Below, piece by piece: positions 53,048 through 61,798 of a stretch of DNA of 64,000 nt. Source of the stretch: Streptomyces fradiae ATCC 10745 = DSM 40063 (GTDB lineage Bacteria > Actinomycetota > Actinomycetes > Streptomycetales > Streptomycetaceae); contig NZ_CP023696.1 in the NCBI RefSeq assembly GCF_008704425.1, forward strand, positions 248,001 through 312,000, read 5' to 3'. Each line of letters begins with the position of its first letter. Within the stretch, counting starts at the first letter, position 1. The position numbers and the translations under genes are program-made. The notes under the pieces are model-generated. The model saw nothing but the letters and a program-made list of their open reading frames with translations. It was not told the origin of the DNA and did no database searches.

Positions 53048-53977
53048 GTGCCATCAGTGCCATCCGGGCAGCAGGCACGCGCGCAGGCGGCCGCGATCAC
53101 CCCGGGGCGCCAGGCCCCGGAGTCGGAGCCGACGCCCGCCGAGCGGGTCCGGGCCCTGTTCACCGGCCAGCGGCTGTCACCGGGCCAGCGCCGCATCGCG
53201 CAGTACCTGGTCGACCATCTGACGGAGGCCGCCTTCCTGTCGATCACGGACCTCGCCGAGCGGGCCGGGGTCAGCCAGCCGTCGGTGACGCGGTTCGCGA
53301 CGTCGCTCGGGTACGCGGGGTTCCCCGCGCTGCGGGAGGCGCTGCAGCCGATCGCGCTGAGCGCGGTGGCGGGGGCGGGCGACTCGCGCGGTGCCCGCCG
53401 CAACGAACTGCAGGCCGCCATCGACGCGGAGATCGAGAACCTGGAGAGCCTGCGACGGGTTCTGGCCGATCCCGGCCAGGTGCTGGAGGTGGGGCGGCGG
53501 CTGGCTCATTCGATCCCCTTGACGGTCGTCGGGCTGCGGATCTCGGTCTCGCTGGCGGAGTACTTCGCGTACGCGGCGCGGCGCATCCACCCCGACGTGC
53601 GGGTGGTGACAGGGGGCGGGAGCGTCGCCTACGACACGCTGCTCCAGGCGCGTGAGGCGGGCGGCTCGTGGGTGCTGGCGTACGCGATGCCCCGGCACGC
53701 CAACGAGACGCTGGCGGCGGTGCGGGCGGCGCGGAGCACCGGGCTGCGTGTGGCGCTCATCACTGACCTGACCATGGGCCCTTTGGTGGAGGAGGCGGAC
53801 GCGGTGCTGACCGCGCCGGTCGGCGCGCGGCTCGTCTTCGACTCCTACGCGGCCCCCGGCGTGCTCACGGCGGCGGTGCTGCAGGCCATGGCGGACGCCG
53901 AACCGGAGCGCACGCAGGCGCGGTTGGAGGGGTACGAGCAGGTCGCGACGCAGCACGACTTCTTCATCGACGACTGA
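53048..53977 (+). CDS. MurR/RpiR family transcriptional regulator
   Basis: 309 aa. The N-terminal HTH_6 has PGQRRIAQYLVDHLTEAAFLSITDLAERAGVSQPSVTRFATSLGY. The C-terminal SIS domain has HSIPLTVVGLRISVSLAEYFAYAARRIHPDVRVVT, VLAYAMPRHANETLAAV and RVALITDLTMGPLV. Members sense phosphosugars such as MurNAc-6-P or GlcNAc-6-P. The GTG start has AAGGAGG with ideal spacing. The gene is divergent from the phosphatase pair. About 100 bp after its stop lies a palindrome of the RpiR type with no recognisable target gene. Confidence 0.93.
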   Translation: MPSVPSGQQARAQAAAITPGRQAPESEPTPAERVRALFTGQRLSPGQRRIAQYLVDHLTEAAFLSITDLAERAGVSQPSVTRFATSLGYAGFPALREALQPIALSAVAGAGDSRGARRNELQAAIDAEIENLESLRRVLADPGQVLEVGRRLAHSIPLTVVGLRISVSLAEYFAYAARRIHPDVRVVTGGGSVAYDTLLQAREAGGSWVLAYAMPRHANETLAAVRAARSTGLRVALITDLTMGPLVEEADAVLTAPVGARLVFDSYAAPGVLTAAVLQAMADAEPERTQARLEGYEQVATQHDFFIDD

Positions 53978-54305
53978 GCGGGGGGCCGCGCGGGCAGGGA
54001 CCCGGGCGCTTCGCGGACGGTTCGGTGGGCTCCGGAACGGTCGGGCCGCACCGGCCTTTTTCGGCCACCGGCGAGCATGAAATTTTTCATGCCCTTGCTT
54101 ACTCGACGGTATGTGGATTTACTGCTCGCACGGCACCGACGCCCCGCGGGGTGACTCGGTGCCCGTCGACCGAACACTGCGGGGGCGACGCTCCCTCCTC
54201 GCGCCGCCCCGCGTGTTCGCTGCCGGGTGTTCCGCTCTCCCCTGCGGGCACCCGTGGCGGCCCCGGTCTACCCCTGGGCCGGGGCCGCCGAACCCTTCCT
54301 CCGCC
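53978..54305. other. 328-bp region with an RpiR-type operator and no target gene
   Basis: It begins after the regulator stop. It contains the CATGAAA-TT-TTTCATG palindrome, then AT-richer DNA around TTGCTTACTCGACGGTATG that could be a promoter. The plus-strand frame after it (MWIYCSHGTDAPRG) does not match any family known to me and becomes Arg/Pro-rich. The DUF5133 gene enters from the right on the other strand. Confidence 0.5.
54076..54091. promoter_or_regulatory. MurR/RpiR-type operator palindrome
   Basis: CATGAAATTTTTCATG has perfect 7-base arms (CATGAAA / TTTCATG) around TT. It contains the TGAAA-x2-TTTCA half-site pattern associated with RpiR/MurR-type regulators, and it stands out in DNA that is otherwise over 70 percent GC. 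It is 99 bp downstream of an RpiR-family gene, its probable ligand. Confidence 0.6.
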
Positions 54306-54515
54306 TCAGCCGGCCGCCGTCGCGGCAAGCCGCGCCCGCGCCGCGGCGAGCGCGTGCTCCAGCGTCCGGGTGCCCGTCGTCACGCAGAGCGTGTACGTCA
54401 CGTCGTCCAGGCGGCGTTGCAGATCCGGCGCGATCGCATGGTCCTGCGCGGCGGCACAGAGGGACTCGTACCGGGCCACGAGCTCGCGAAGCACAGCGGG
54501 ATGCGCCAACAGCAT
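54306..54515 (-). CDS. DUF5133 domain protein
   Basis: 69 aa. The start MLLAHPAVLRELVARYESLCAAA and the core RRLDDVTYTLCVTTGTRTLEHALAAARARLA match DUF5133, a small actinobacterial family of unknown role. The ATG is preceded by GGAAAGGCAGGTACGCCC. It faces the RpiR operator region. No cofactor or membrane motif is visible. Confidence 0.85.
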   Translation of the reverse strand: MLLAHPAVLRELVARYESLCAAAQDHAIAPDLQRRLDDVTYTLCVTTGTRTLEHALAAARARLAATAAG

Positions 54516-54762
54516 GGGCGTACCTGCCTTTCCGACGCCATGAGGTGCGAGGGGAGGACGGCGAGCGCGCGTCTCCCTCGAGGGTGGGGTGGTGCGAAGA
54601 GGTCGGGTGACACGGCGGCCTCCCGGACCGGGACGCCGCCCCCCGCGCGGGGTATGCCCGCACTGACCGACCTTCACACGACATTGTGATGCAACCGTGA
54701 TGGATTCGCCCTGCGGAACGCCGGGCGGTGTGACAGGTCGTGCGCGTGGTACTCGCCGGCCC

Positions 54763-54954
54763 ATGACGGTGAACCCCATCGAGATGCAGAAGAACCTGGG
54801 CGGCGTCAGCTACCCCGCCTCCAAGGACGAGATCGTCCGGCAGGCGCGGGAGCACGGCGCCGGCGAGAAGGTCATGGACGCGCTGGAGTCCATCCCCGAC
54901 AAGGAGTACGACTCCCCCGCGGCGGTCAGCAAGGAGGTCGGCAAGGGGACGTGA
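54763..54954 (+). CDS. DUF2795 domain protein
   Basis: 63 aa. NPIEMQKNLGGVSYPASKDEIVRQAREHGAGEKVMDALESIPDKEYDSPAAVSKEVGKG is a textbook DUF2795 sequence (small helical proteins, function unknown, common next to stress genes). The ATG starting MTVNPIEM was chosen because the family begins there. It is a single-gene unit divergent from DUF5133 and convergent with the methyltransferase gene. Two more relatives lie at 60-61 kb. Confidence 0.9.
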   Translation: MTVNPIEMQKNLGGVSYPASKDEIVRQAREHGAGEKVMDALESIPDKEYDSPAAVSKEVGKGT

Positions 54955-54978
54955 CCGTAACGGCCCGCCCCGCGCCCC

Positions 54979-55749
54979 TCAGGCCCCCACCGCCGCCCCG
55001 CCCCGCGCGGGGCGGCGCGCCACGACCAGCCGGCAGCGGGGCGCCCCGTCGTCCCGCTCCCCGAGGCCGGGCAGCGCCGCGAGGCCCACGCCGAAACCGG
55101 CCGCGCGCAGCTCGGCGGCCACGTCGGGCAGCCGGAAGGTCCGGTAGTACATCACGAACCGCGGCCGCCACAGCGCGTTGCGCACCCGCATCGCCGCGTC
55201 GAAGCCCCACAGCGCCCAGTACGCCGCCGAGCCCACCGCCGGGGGCGCCGCCACGGGGAACGCGAACAGCCCGCCCGGCCGCAGCGCCCCGTGCACGCGC
55301 GCGAAGAGGCCCGGCCGCTCGGCGGGCAGGAAGTGGCCGAACGCCCCGTAGCTGACCACCAGGTCGAACCCGGCCCGGAAGGGCAGCGCCCGCGCGTCGG
55401 CGCGCACCCACTCGGGGCCGGGCAGCCCCGCGCGCGGCGGATGCGCGGCGCGGGCCCGGGCGAGCATCCCGGCGCTGAGGTCCACGCCGGTCACCCGCTC
55501 GGTGCACAGCTCCCGCAGCGGTCCCGTACCGGCGCCGGTGCCGCAGCACAGGTCGAGCCCGGCCCGGAAGGGCCCCAGCGGGCGCAGCGCGCCGGCCACG
55601 GCGTCCAGCACGGCGTCGGGGGTGCGGAAGGGAGTGCGGTCGAAGTCGGGGGCCAGCAGGTCGTAGCCGCGCTCCAGCGAGGACAGCGCCTGGACGGCGA
55701 GCTCCCGCAGCGTCGGCCCGCCGGAAGCACGGAACAGGGCGGGGAACAC
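54979..55749 (-). CDS. Class I SAM-dependent methyltransferase
   Basis: About 256 aa. YDLLAPDFDRTPFRTPDAVLDAV leads into the SAM site LDLCCGTGAGTGPLRELCTERVTGVDLSAGMLARARAAHP, followed by VRADARALPFRAGFDLVVSYGAFGHFL. This is the methyltransf_11/25 arrangement used on small molecules. The GTG starting VFPALFRASGG was chosen; the frame stays open upstream through Ala/Pro-rich sequence, so the start is uncertain. The gene lies downstream of a membrane phosphatase on the same strand with a 188-bp gap under the chosen start, less if a start further upstream is used. The substrate is unknown. Confidence 0.85.
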   Translation of the reverse strand: MFPALFRASGGPTLRELAVQALSSLERGYDLLAPDFDRTPFRTPDAVLDAVAGALRPLGPFRAGLDLCCGTGAGTGPLRELCTERVTGVDLSAGMLARARAAHPPRAGLPGPEWVRADARALPFRAGFDLVVSYGAFGHFLPAERPGLFARVHGALRPGGLFAFPVAAPPAVGSAAYWALWGFDAAMRVRNALWRPRFVMYYRTFRLPDVAAELRAAGFGVGLAALPGLGERDDGAPRCRLVVARRPARGGAAVGA

Positions 55750-55937
55750 GACCGGCGGGGGCGGGCCGGCTCCGGCGGCCGTAGCCGGGGCGGTGGCTCC
55801 GCGGGCCCCGGCCGGGGGCGCACCGGGGGCGCCGCGAGCCCCGGCGGGCGACGGATCTGCCGTGCCGCGGGCCACGGCACGGGGCCGGCCGGGGGCGCCG
55901 GCCGGGTGCCGGGGCCGTCCCGCGCGGCGCGCCGGGC

Positions 55938-58694
55938 TCACAGCGGGTCCGCGTCGAGGGCGTCGAGGAACAGCTCCGCGCCGTACACCGGTTCCCTGGC
56001 GCCGGGGGCGGGGAGCGGCTGCTCGGCCCAGATCACCTTGCCCTGCCCCGTGTAGCGGGTCCCCCACCGCTCGGCGAGCTGGGCGACCAGGAACAGGCCG
56101 CGCCCGCCCTCGTCGGTGCTCGCCGCGTACCGCAGATGGGGAGAGGTGCTGCTGCTGTCGGAGACCTCGCAGGTCAGGCCCCGGTCGTGGATGAGCCGTA
56201 CGTGGACCGGGGCGGAGCCGTACCGGATGGCGTTGGTGATCAGTTCGCTGAGGATCAGCTCGGTCGTGAACGCCATCTCGGACAGGCCCCACGCCTCGAG
56301 CCGCTCGCTGGCCGCCGCGCGCAGCCCGGCGACGGCCTCGGGGTGGAAGGGCACGTCCCAGTCGGCGACGCGGTCCGGGCCGAGGACCCGGGTGCGGGCG
56401 ATCAGCAGCGCCACGTCGTCCTTGGGGCGCGCGGGCAGCAGGGCGTCCAGGACGGCGCGGCAGCTCTCCTCGGGCGTCCGGTCCGGCTGGGCGAGGGAGG
56501 TGCGCAGCAGCTCCAGGCCCACGTCGATGTCCCGGCTGCGCTCCTCGATGAGCCCGTCCGTGTAGAAGACGAGCTGGCTGCCCTCGGCCAGCTCCAGCTC
56601 GGCCGTCTCGAACGGGATGCCGCCGAGGCCCAGCGGCGGGCCCGCCGGCAGGTCGGGGAACTCCACCGACCCGTCGGGGTGGACCAGCGCGGGCATCGGA
56701 TGCCCGGCCCTGGCCAGGGCGCACCGGCGCGTCACCGGGTCGTAGACGGCGTACAGGCAGGTCGCGCCGGTCATCCCGACCCCGCCGCCGGAGGTCCCGG
56801 CGGCCTCGGTCTCGTCCTGGTCGACCCGGCCGACGAGGTCGTCGAGGCGGCCGAGCAGCTCGTCGGGCGGCAGGTCCAGGGTGGAGAAGTTGTGGACCGC
56901 GGTGCGCAGCCGGCCCATGGTGGCGGCGGCGTGCAGGCCGTGCCCGACGACGTCGCCGACGACCAGCGCGACCCGGCTGCCGGGCAGCGGGATCACGTCG
57001 AACCAGTCGCCGCCGACCCCGGACTGGGCGGGCAGGTAGCGGTGGGCGACCTCGACGGCGCTCTGCTCCGGCAGGGCGCGGGGCAGCAGGCTCCGCTGGA
57101 GGGTGACGGCCATGGCGTGCTCGCGCGTGTAGCGGCGGGCGTTGTCGATGGCGACGGCGGCCCGTGCGACCAGCTCCTCCGCCAGGGCGACGTCCTCGGG
57201 CTCGAACGGCTCGGGCTTCTCCGAGCGCCAGAAGTTCGCGACGCCGAGGACGACGCCGCGGGCCTTCAGCGGCACGATGATCAGCGAGTGGATGCCGTAC
57301 GCGACGATCCGGCCGGCCCGCTCGCGGTCCTGGGCCTGCCAGCCGGGCGCGCGGGAGAGGTCCGGCACCAGCTCGGCGCGGCCCGACCCGAAGCCGCGGG
57401 CCTGGGGCGTGGAGGGAACGAAGGTGATCATGCGGCCGGTGGGGTAGAGCGGGTGGTCGCCGCGGATGCCGCGGGACGCGGCGCGGCGCATCGCGCTGCC
57501 GGCCCCCGCGGGCTCCTCGCCGCGCAGCACGGGGTCGGCGAGGTCGACGGTGACGAAGTCGGCGAAGCGGGGCACGGCCACCTCCGCCAGCTCCTCGGCG
57601 GTACGGACGACATCGAGGGTGGTGCCGATGCCGACGCCGGCGTCGTACAGCAGGTTGAGGCGTTTGTGGGCGACCTGGGCGCGGCCGGAGACGGCGCGCA
57701 GCTCGGTGGTGTCGCGGATGGTGACGACGGTGCCGCCGTGCCCCCCGTACGGGTCGGTGGGGCGCTGGTTGACAGCGAGCAGCAGGCCGGCGGCGGGGAC
57801 GACCTCGTCGGTGGCGAGGCGGCCGGAGCAGAGCAGGTCCGCCATCCGCGGGTCGAGGCCCGGCAGCTCGGACAGGTGGCGCCCCTCGGCGTCGGGCGGG
57901 AGTCCGAGGAGGCGTACGGCCTCGTCGTTGGCGAGGACGAGGCGGCCGTCGTCGTCGACGATGAGGACGCCCTCGCGGACGGCGTGCAGGACGGCGTCGT
58001 GGTGCTCGTAGACGCGGGTCATCTCGGCGGGGCCGAGCCCGTGGGTCTGGCGGCGCAGGCGGCGGGTGACGAGTGCGGTGCCGGCGGTGGCGACGGCGAG
58101 TCCGGCGGCGCTGGTGCCGAGGATGACGGGCAGCTGGCGGTTGACGACGCCGGTGACGTTCTGGACCTTGAGCCCGGCGGAGACCAGGGCGACGACCCGG
58201 CCGTCCGGGTCGGTGACGGGCACGACCGCCTGCACCTCCTCGCCGAGCGGCCCGTCGACGCTCTCGGTGAGCACCTTGCCCGCGAGGGACGGCTCGATGG
58301 TGCCGACGAACCGCTGGCCGATGCGCTCGGGCAGGGGGTGGGTGTAGCGGACGCCGTCGGTGTCCATGACGACGATGAAGTCGACGCCCGCCTCCCTGCG
58401 GGCGGTCTCCGTGATCGGCTGGAGGGTCTTCGACGGGTCGGGCTCCTCCAGCGCCTCCAGCAGGCCGGGCGCATGGGCGAAGGTCTGGGCGACGGCGACG
58501 GACCGGTTGCGGGCCTCGCGGTCGCCGTCGTACCGCGACTGGAGCAGCAGGGCCAGGAGCGCCCCGAGCACCAGCAGCACGACGAGCGCCACCTGCAGGA
58601 CGAACACCTGTCCGGCGACGCTGCGTGGCAGCCTTTCGGCCACTGACCGGACCGAGAGCCCCCGGAACCGGTCGGAAAAGTTGACCACGCTCAT
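55938..58694 (-). CDS. Membrane sensor SpoIIE phosphatase (Cache-PAS-GAF-PP2C-HATPase)
   Basis: 918 aa. One transmembrane helix near residues 30-52 (VFVLQVALVVLLVLGALLALLLQ) precedes an extracytoplasmic single Cache-like domain (VAVAQTFAHAPGLLEAL, VDFIVVMDTDGVRYTHPLPERIGQRFVG). A second helix follows (ILGTSAAGLAVATAGTALV). Inside are PAS (VLIVDDDGRLVLANDEAVRLLG), GAF, PP2C (VGGDWFDVIPL, VGDVVGHGLHAAATMGRLR, DDVALLIART) and HATPase_c (TTELILSELITNAIRYGSAP). It should couple an external signal to anti-sigma partner switching. The ATG starting MSVVNFSDRF was chosen. An inverted repeat lies directly upstream. Confidence 0.93.
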   Translation of the reverse strand: MSVVNFSDRFRGLSVRSVAERLPRSVAGQVFVLQVALVVLLVLGALLALLLQSRYDGDREARNRSVAVAQTFAHAPGLLEALEEPDPSKTLQPITETARREAGVDFIVVMDTDGVRYTHPLPERIGQRFVGTIEPSLAGKVLTESVDGPLGEEVQAVVPVTDPDGRVVALVSAGLKVQNVTGVVNRQLPVILGTSAAGLAVATAGTALVTRRLRRQTHGLGPAEMTRVYEHHDAVLHAVREGVLIVDDDGRLVLANDEAVRLLGLPPDAEGRHLSELPGLDPRMADLLCSGRLATDEVVPAAGLLLAVNQRPTDPYGGHGGTVVTIRDTTELRAVSGRAQVAHKRLNLLYDAGVGIGTTLDVVRTAEELAEVAVPRFADFVTVDLADPVLRGEEPAGAGSAMRRAASRGIRGDHPLYPTGRMITFVPSTPQARGFGSGRAELVPDLSRAPGWQAQDRERAGRIVAYGIHSLIIVPLKARGVVLGVANFWRSEKPEPFEPEDVALAEELVARAAVAIDNARRYTREHAMAVTLQRSLLPRALPEQSAVEVAHRYLPAQSGVGGDWFDVIPLPGSRVALVVGDVVGHGLHAAATMGRLRTAVHNFSTLDLPPDELLGRLDDLVGRVDQDETEAAGTSGGGVGMTGATCLYAVYDPVTRRCALARAGHPMPALVHPDGSVEFPDLPAGPPLGLGGIPFETAELELAEGSQLVFYTDGLIEERSRDIDVGLELLRTSLAQPDRTPEESCRAVLDALLPARPKDDVALLIARTRVLGPDRVADWDVPFHPEAVAGLRAAASERLEAWGLSEMAFTTELILSELITNAIRYGSAPVHVRLIHDRGLTCEVSDSSSTSPHLRYAASTDEGGRGLFLVAQLAERWGTRYTGQGKVIWAEQPLPAPGAREPVYGAELFLDALDADPL

Positions 58695-58698
58695 TTGT

Positions 58699-58729
58699 AA
58701 CATTGTCGCCCATGTCGGGCGCCAATGTT
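58699..58729. promoter_or_regulatory. Inverted repeat upstream of the membrane phosphatase
   Basis: AACATTG and CAATGTT are perfect 7-base arms 17 bp apart, starting 5 bp before the ATG of the minus-strand phosphatase gene. A second shorter pair (CGCCC / GGGCG) lies inside. It could be an operator or a leader hairpin masking the start. Confidence 0.4.
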
Positions 58730-58960
58730 GCTGCTCATGCGCCTGCGCGGGCTCGCCGTGGGCGGTGGTGCGAGCGGCGGTGCCGCCTCGCACGGCCCGG
58801 GTTCCCCGTCCGCGGCGCCTCGCGCGCGGGGGCCGGGCGGGGCCCGGGCGGCGGACGGGCAGCGGACGGGGAGCGGGTCTCGGGGGGGGTGCATTTCTCG
58901 CCGCCGTGGCGCGGGTATGGGTCCCAGGAGGGCCGGGGTGCGGGTGACGGGGGGCGGAGC

Positions 58961-59245
58961 GTGGCCAGACGGGAGTTCGAGGAGCGGAACGTGCTCATCC
59001 GGCGGGGGTGGCGCCAGCTCACGACGGCCGGGCGGGTCCGGGTGGCCGGGGGCCGGCTGACGCTGCTGAACAGCAGGGGCGGCGAGATCGACAGCGCCCC
59101 GCTGTCGCGGGTGCGGGTGGCGGAGCCCTGGTACGTGCCGCGCGGGGTGGTCCGCGCGGCGCTCGGCGGGACCGTGTACCTGCTGCGGCTGGACCCGTCG
59201 CGGGCCAGGGACATGACGGAGGCGGCGCACCGGGCCCGCGGTTAG
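58961..59245 (+). CDS. Small hypothetical protein
   Basis: 94 aa from a GTG preceded by GGGGGGCGGAGC. VARREFEERNVLIRRGWRQLTTAGRVRVAGGRLTLLNSRGGEIDSAPLSRVRVAEPWYVPRG is a regular alternation of basic turns and beta-strands resembling a PH-like or GRAM-like barrel, followed by an amphipathic helix (SRARDMTEAAHRA). No signal peptide. I do not recognise a named family. It is divergent from the membrane phosphatase. Confidence 0.6.
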   Translation: MARREFEERNVLIRRGWRQLTTAGRVRVAGGRLTLLNSRGGEIDSAPLSRVRVAEPWYVPRGVVRAALGGTVYLLRLDPSRARDMTEAAHRARG

Positions 59246-59417
59246 GGCGAGGCCCGCACCGCACCGCACCGCCGCGGCCGCCGTCGACGGCGGTCCGCCG
59301 GCGGCCCCGGCCGGGCGCCGCGGCCGGCGCCCCGAGGTCCTTCCGGCGTCTCCCCGCGCGACCGCGGTCGGGACCGCGCCGGTAGAGTCGGCCGGACGGT
59401 CGGACCTGGGGGATCTG

Positions 59418-60149
59418 ATGACGACAGCACGTGCGGTGCCCATCGTCTTCGTGCACGGCACGCGCTTCAGCGCGGGGCAGTGGAGCGTGCAGCTCACCGC
59501 GCTCCGGGACGAGTTCCCGGTGGTCGCCGTCGACCTGCCCGGACACGGGGCGCTCTCGGCCCGCCCCTGGAGTCTGAGCGGCGCGACCGAGGTCATCGCC
59601 CGGGCGGTGGACTCGCTCGACTGCGGACCGGCTCTGGTCGTCGGGCACTCGCTCGGCGGATACGCCTCGCTGGAGTTCGCGCGGTGCCACCCGGAAAGGC
59701 TGCGCGGACTGGTCCTCGCGGGAGCCAGCGCCTCCACCCGCGGGCCCTGGGCGGCGCCGTACCGGTGGGTCGCCGGGCTGGTCCCCCGTGTACCGGCGGA
59801 CCGGCTGGCACGATGGAACGACCGGCTGCTGCGGCGGCTCTACCCCCCGGAGGTGGTGGAGGCGACCATCCGGTCCGGCTACGCCTTCCACACTGTGCCG
59901 GCAGCCTGGGGCGAGGTGCTGGGACGCTTCGACGCGGGTGCGATGGGCTCGGTCAAGGCTCCGGTACTGATCCTCAACGGCGAGAAGGACACCGTCTTCC
60001 GGTCGGGCGAGGCGGACTTCGCCCGTGCGCACCCCCGCGCCCGCGTCGAGTTGGTCCCGCGAGCGGGACACCTCGCCAACTTCGACGCCCCGGTCGCCTT
60101 CACCGACGCCGTGCGCCGCTTCGCCCGGCAGCTCTCCGCCGTCGGCTGA
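59418..60149 (+). CDS. Alpha/beta fold hydrolase
   Basis: 243 aa, a compact alpha/beta hydrolase. IVFVHGTRFSAGQW carries the oxyanion HG; GHSLGG has the nucleophile Ser78; LILNGEKDTVF supplies the acid Asp; and AGHLANFDAP supplies the His. Cap-domain helices lie between about 110 and 180. Family members hydrolyse esters, lactones or similar substrates. The ATG follows CTGGGGGATCTG. It has no operon partner. Confidence 0.92.
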   Translation: MTTARAVPIVFVHGTRFSAGQWSVQLTALRDEFPVVAVDLPGHGALSARPWSLSGATEVIARAVDSLDCGPALVVGHSLGGYASLEFARCHPERLRGLVLAGASASTRGPWAAPYRWVAGLVPRVPADRLARWNDRLLRRLYPPEVVEATIRSGYAFHTVPAAWGEVLGRFDAGAMGSVKAPVLILNGEKDTVFRSGEADFARAHPRARVELVPRAGHLANFDAPVAFTDAVRRFARQLSAVG

Positions 60150-60374
60150 CGGCGCCCGCCCCGAGAGCGCCCGACCCTCCGGACCGGCTCCTCGTACGGG
60201 GCCGGACCCGCCGGGCGGACGGCGAGCACGCGCGGGCCCCGAGGAGGCTGCTCGCCCGCCCACCCGGTCGCCGCCGGACCAGAGCCGGCTGGGCGGAGAT
60301 CGGCTCGGCCGGTACGGGTCCGGTCGGGGCGGGACGGTTCCGGGCGGGGCGGGTCCGGTGGCCGCCGGTGGGGC

Positions 60375-60581
60375 TCAGGTGCCGACCGGGAGGGCGGGCA
60401 GGTCCTCCCACACCTGGCGCAGGTCGGTGTAGCGGCGGTCGGGCAGCCGCTCCAGGACCCGGCGCACCTCGGGACGGGCGCCCGCGGCGGCGATCAGCAG
60501 ATCGCTGCGGGTGACCGCTCCGTTGGCGAAGACGGCTGCCAGGTGGTCGGCGATCTCGGTGCGGGTGACGTCGTCGGCCAT
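60375..60581 (-). CDS. DUF2795 domain protein
   Basis: 68 aa. TRTEIADHLAAVFANGAVTRSDLLIAAAGARPEVRRVLERLPDRRYTDLRQVWEDLPALP matches DUF2795, with the final RRYTDLRQVWEDLP typical of one subgroup. The ATG was chosen at MADDVTR. It is divergent from a related gene at 61 kb, 338 bp away. Function unknown. Confidence 0.82.
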   Translation of the reverse strand: MADDVTRTEIADHLAAVFANGAVTRSDLLIAAAGARPEVRRVLERLPDRRYTDLRQVWEDLPALPVGT

Positions 60582-60919
60582 GGCTCCCCCAGTGTGAGCG
60601 CGCGTCAAGACGGCGGCGTGGTGGTGCGGGACGGTCGGTGCGGCCGCTGCGGTGCGGCGGAGGACGCCGCACCCGTCCGTACGGCGGCTCGGGTCGGCGA
60701 ACGGGCCCAATGTAGCGCCGCCGAGGAGTCCGGTGGCAAGCCGCGAAGGCGTCGGGACGGGCTTGTCGGCAGGATTTCGCGCCTCGTTCGGGACCCGTCG
60801 GGCGACCGGCCCCCGGGCGTTCACCCGCACTTCGGGCGGGACCGGCCGCGACCCCGGCGCGTGAGGGTAGCATCGCGTTCAGTGACGGGGCGTGCGGAGA
60901 CGGCGGGAGGACGCGAGCC
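60582..60919. other. 338-bp divergent region between two DUF2795 genes
   Basis: Both flanking genes start outward from here, so it should hold two promoters. Frames are open on both strands, but the translations are Arg/Gly/Pro-rich without family resemblance. No repeat or palindrome stands out. Confidence 0.5.
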
Positions 60920-61165
60920 ATGCCGAGGGTGACGCGGCAGGAGATCACCGCTTGCACACGGGGGGCGTTCGGATCCGGCTGGGTCGGCCGGGACGAGCTG
61001 TGCGCGGCGGCCCGTGCGGCGGGCGCCCGGCCGGAGGCCGTGGCCCTGCTGGCGGACCTGTCGCCGCACGTCCGGGTCTGCGGACTGCCGGACCTGCTCC
61101 TGCTGCTGCCGGACCTGCCGGACGACGCCCCGGGGGCGGAACCGGAACCCGGGTCCGGGGCCTGA
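60920..61165 (+). CDS. DUF2795-like small protein
   Basis: 81 aa. MPRVTRQEITACTRGAFGSGWVGRDELCAAARAAGARPEAVALLADLSPHVRVCGLPDLLLLLPDLPDD parallels its divergent neighbour: ITACTRGAF vs IADHLAAVF, GARPEAVALLADL vs GARPEVRRVLERL. So it is a diverged paralogue. The Leu-rich end and Glu/Pro tail are its own. The ATG has GGGAGGACGCGAGCC upstream. Confidence 0.75.
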   Translation: MPRVTRQEITACTRGAFGSGWVGRDELCAAARAAGARPEAVALLADLSPHVRVCGLPDLLLLLPDLPDDAPGAEPEPGSGA

Positions 61166-61352
61166 GCCGGAGCCGGAAGCCAGTGCCGGGGCCGGAAGCC
61201 AGGGCCGGTCGGTCCGGCCACGCCAGGGCCCGCCGGAGTTTCGTGGGCCGCGCCGCGCGCCCGGTCGCCCCGCGGACGGGGGGATGCCCCGGGCGTGCCG
61301 TACCGAGCGGTGGGGCCCTTCCGTACGGGCGGACCGTTCTCGGCAAGGCGGC

Positions 61353-61727
61353 TCAGGGGGGCGCCGTTACCGCCGGGGCCCGGAGCCCGGCCGGGGTGGA
61401 CGGGTCGGTGCCGCCGCCCGCGCCGCCGGACGGCTGGCTCAGGATCGCGGTGAGGACCAGACCGACGACCGCGACCACGACCGCCACCAGCACCACCACC
61501 TTCCGCCAGTCCCGCCCCGCCCCTGTCCGCCGCTCCCCGCCGGTCCCGTCCGCCTCCGCGGCCGGGTCCGGGACGCCGCGCAGCCGCCCGTGCGGCGGCG
61601 GGGACGCGGAGTCCTCGGCGAGCTGCCGGGCGAGTGCGGACATGCGGGCGTCCAGATCGGGGTCCTCGCGCGCCAGGAGCCGCTCGATCTCGGCGAGACG
61701 GCGGTCCTCGTCCCTCCCGGATGCCAT
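61353..61727 (-). CDS. DUF3040 domain membrane protein
   Basis: 124 aa. RRLAEIERLLAREDPDLDARMSALARQL is the DUF3040 N-terminal helix (normally L-S-x2-E-x-R-x-L-x2-IE). A linker and one transmembrane helix follow (WRKVVVLVAVVVAVVGLVLTAILS), then a Gly/Pro/Ala tail outside. The family is abundant in actinobacteria and of unknown role. It follows the universal stress gene on the same strand with a 71-bp gap. Confidence 0.85.
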   Translation of the reverse strand: MASGRDEDRRLAEIERLLAREDPDLDARMSALARQLAEDSASPPPHGRLRGVPDPAAEADGTGGERRTGAGRDWRKVVVLVAVVVAVVGLVLTAILSQPSGGAGGGTDPSTPAGLRAPAVTAPP

Positions 61728-61798
61728 GGTCGACCACCTCCGTGCGGCGTACTCCTGCCCGCCGGCGCCTCCCGGGTACCCGCGCGCCCCCGCTCCTC

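Noticed and set aside
52119..53222. Plus-strand frame encoding repeated GSEAGG units, like a PE-PGRS or silk-type protein
   Set aside because: It is the complement of the 30-bp array inside the phosphatase gene; flanking codons on this strand show no coding pattern.
54979..58725. A 1248-codon minus-strand frame joining the phosphatase region to the methyltransferase
   Set aside because: Within the phosphatase gene this frame is an out-of-phase shadow. Only its last 256 codons are a real methyltransferase.
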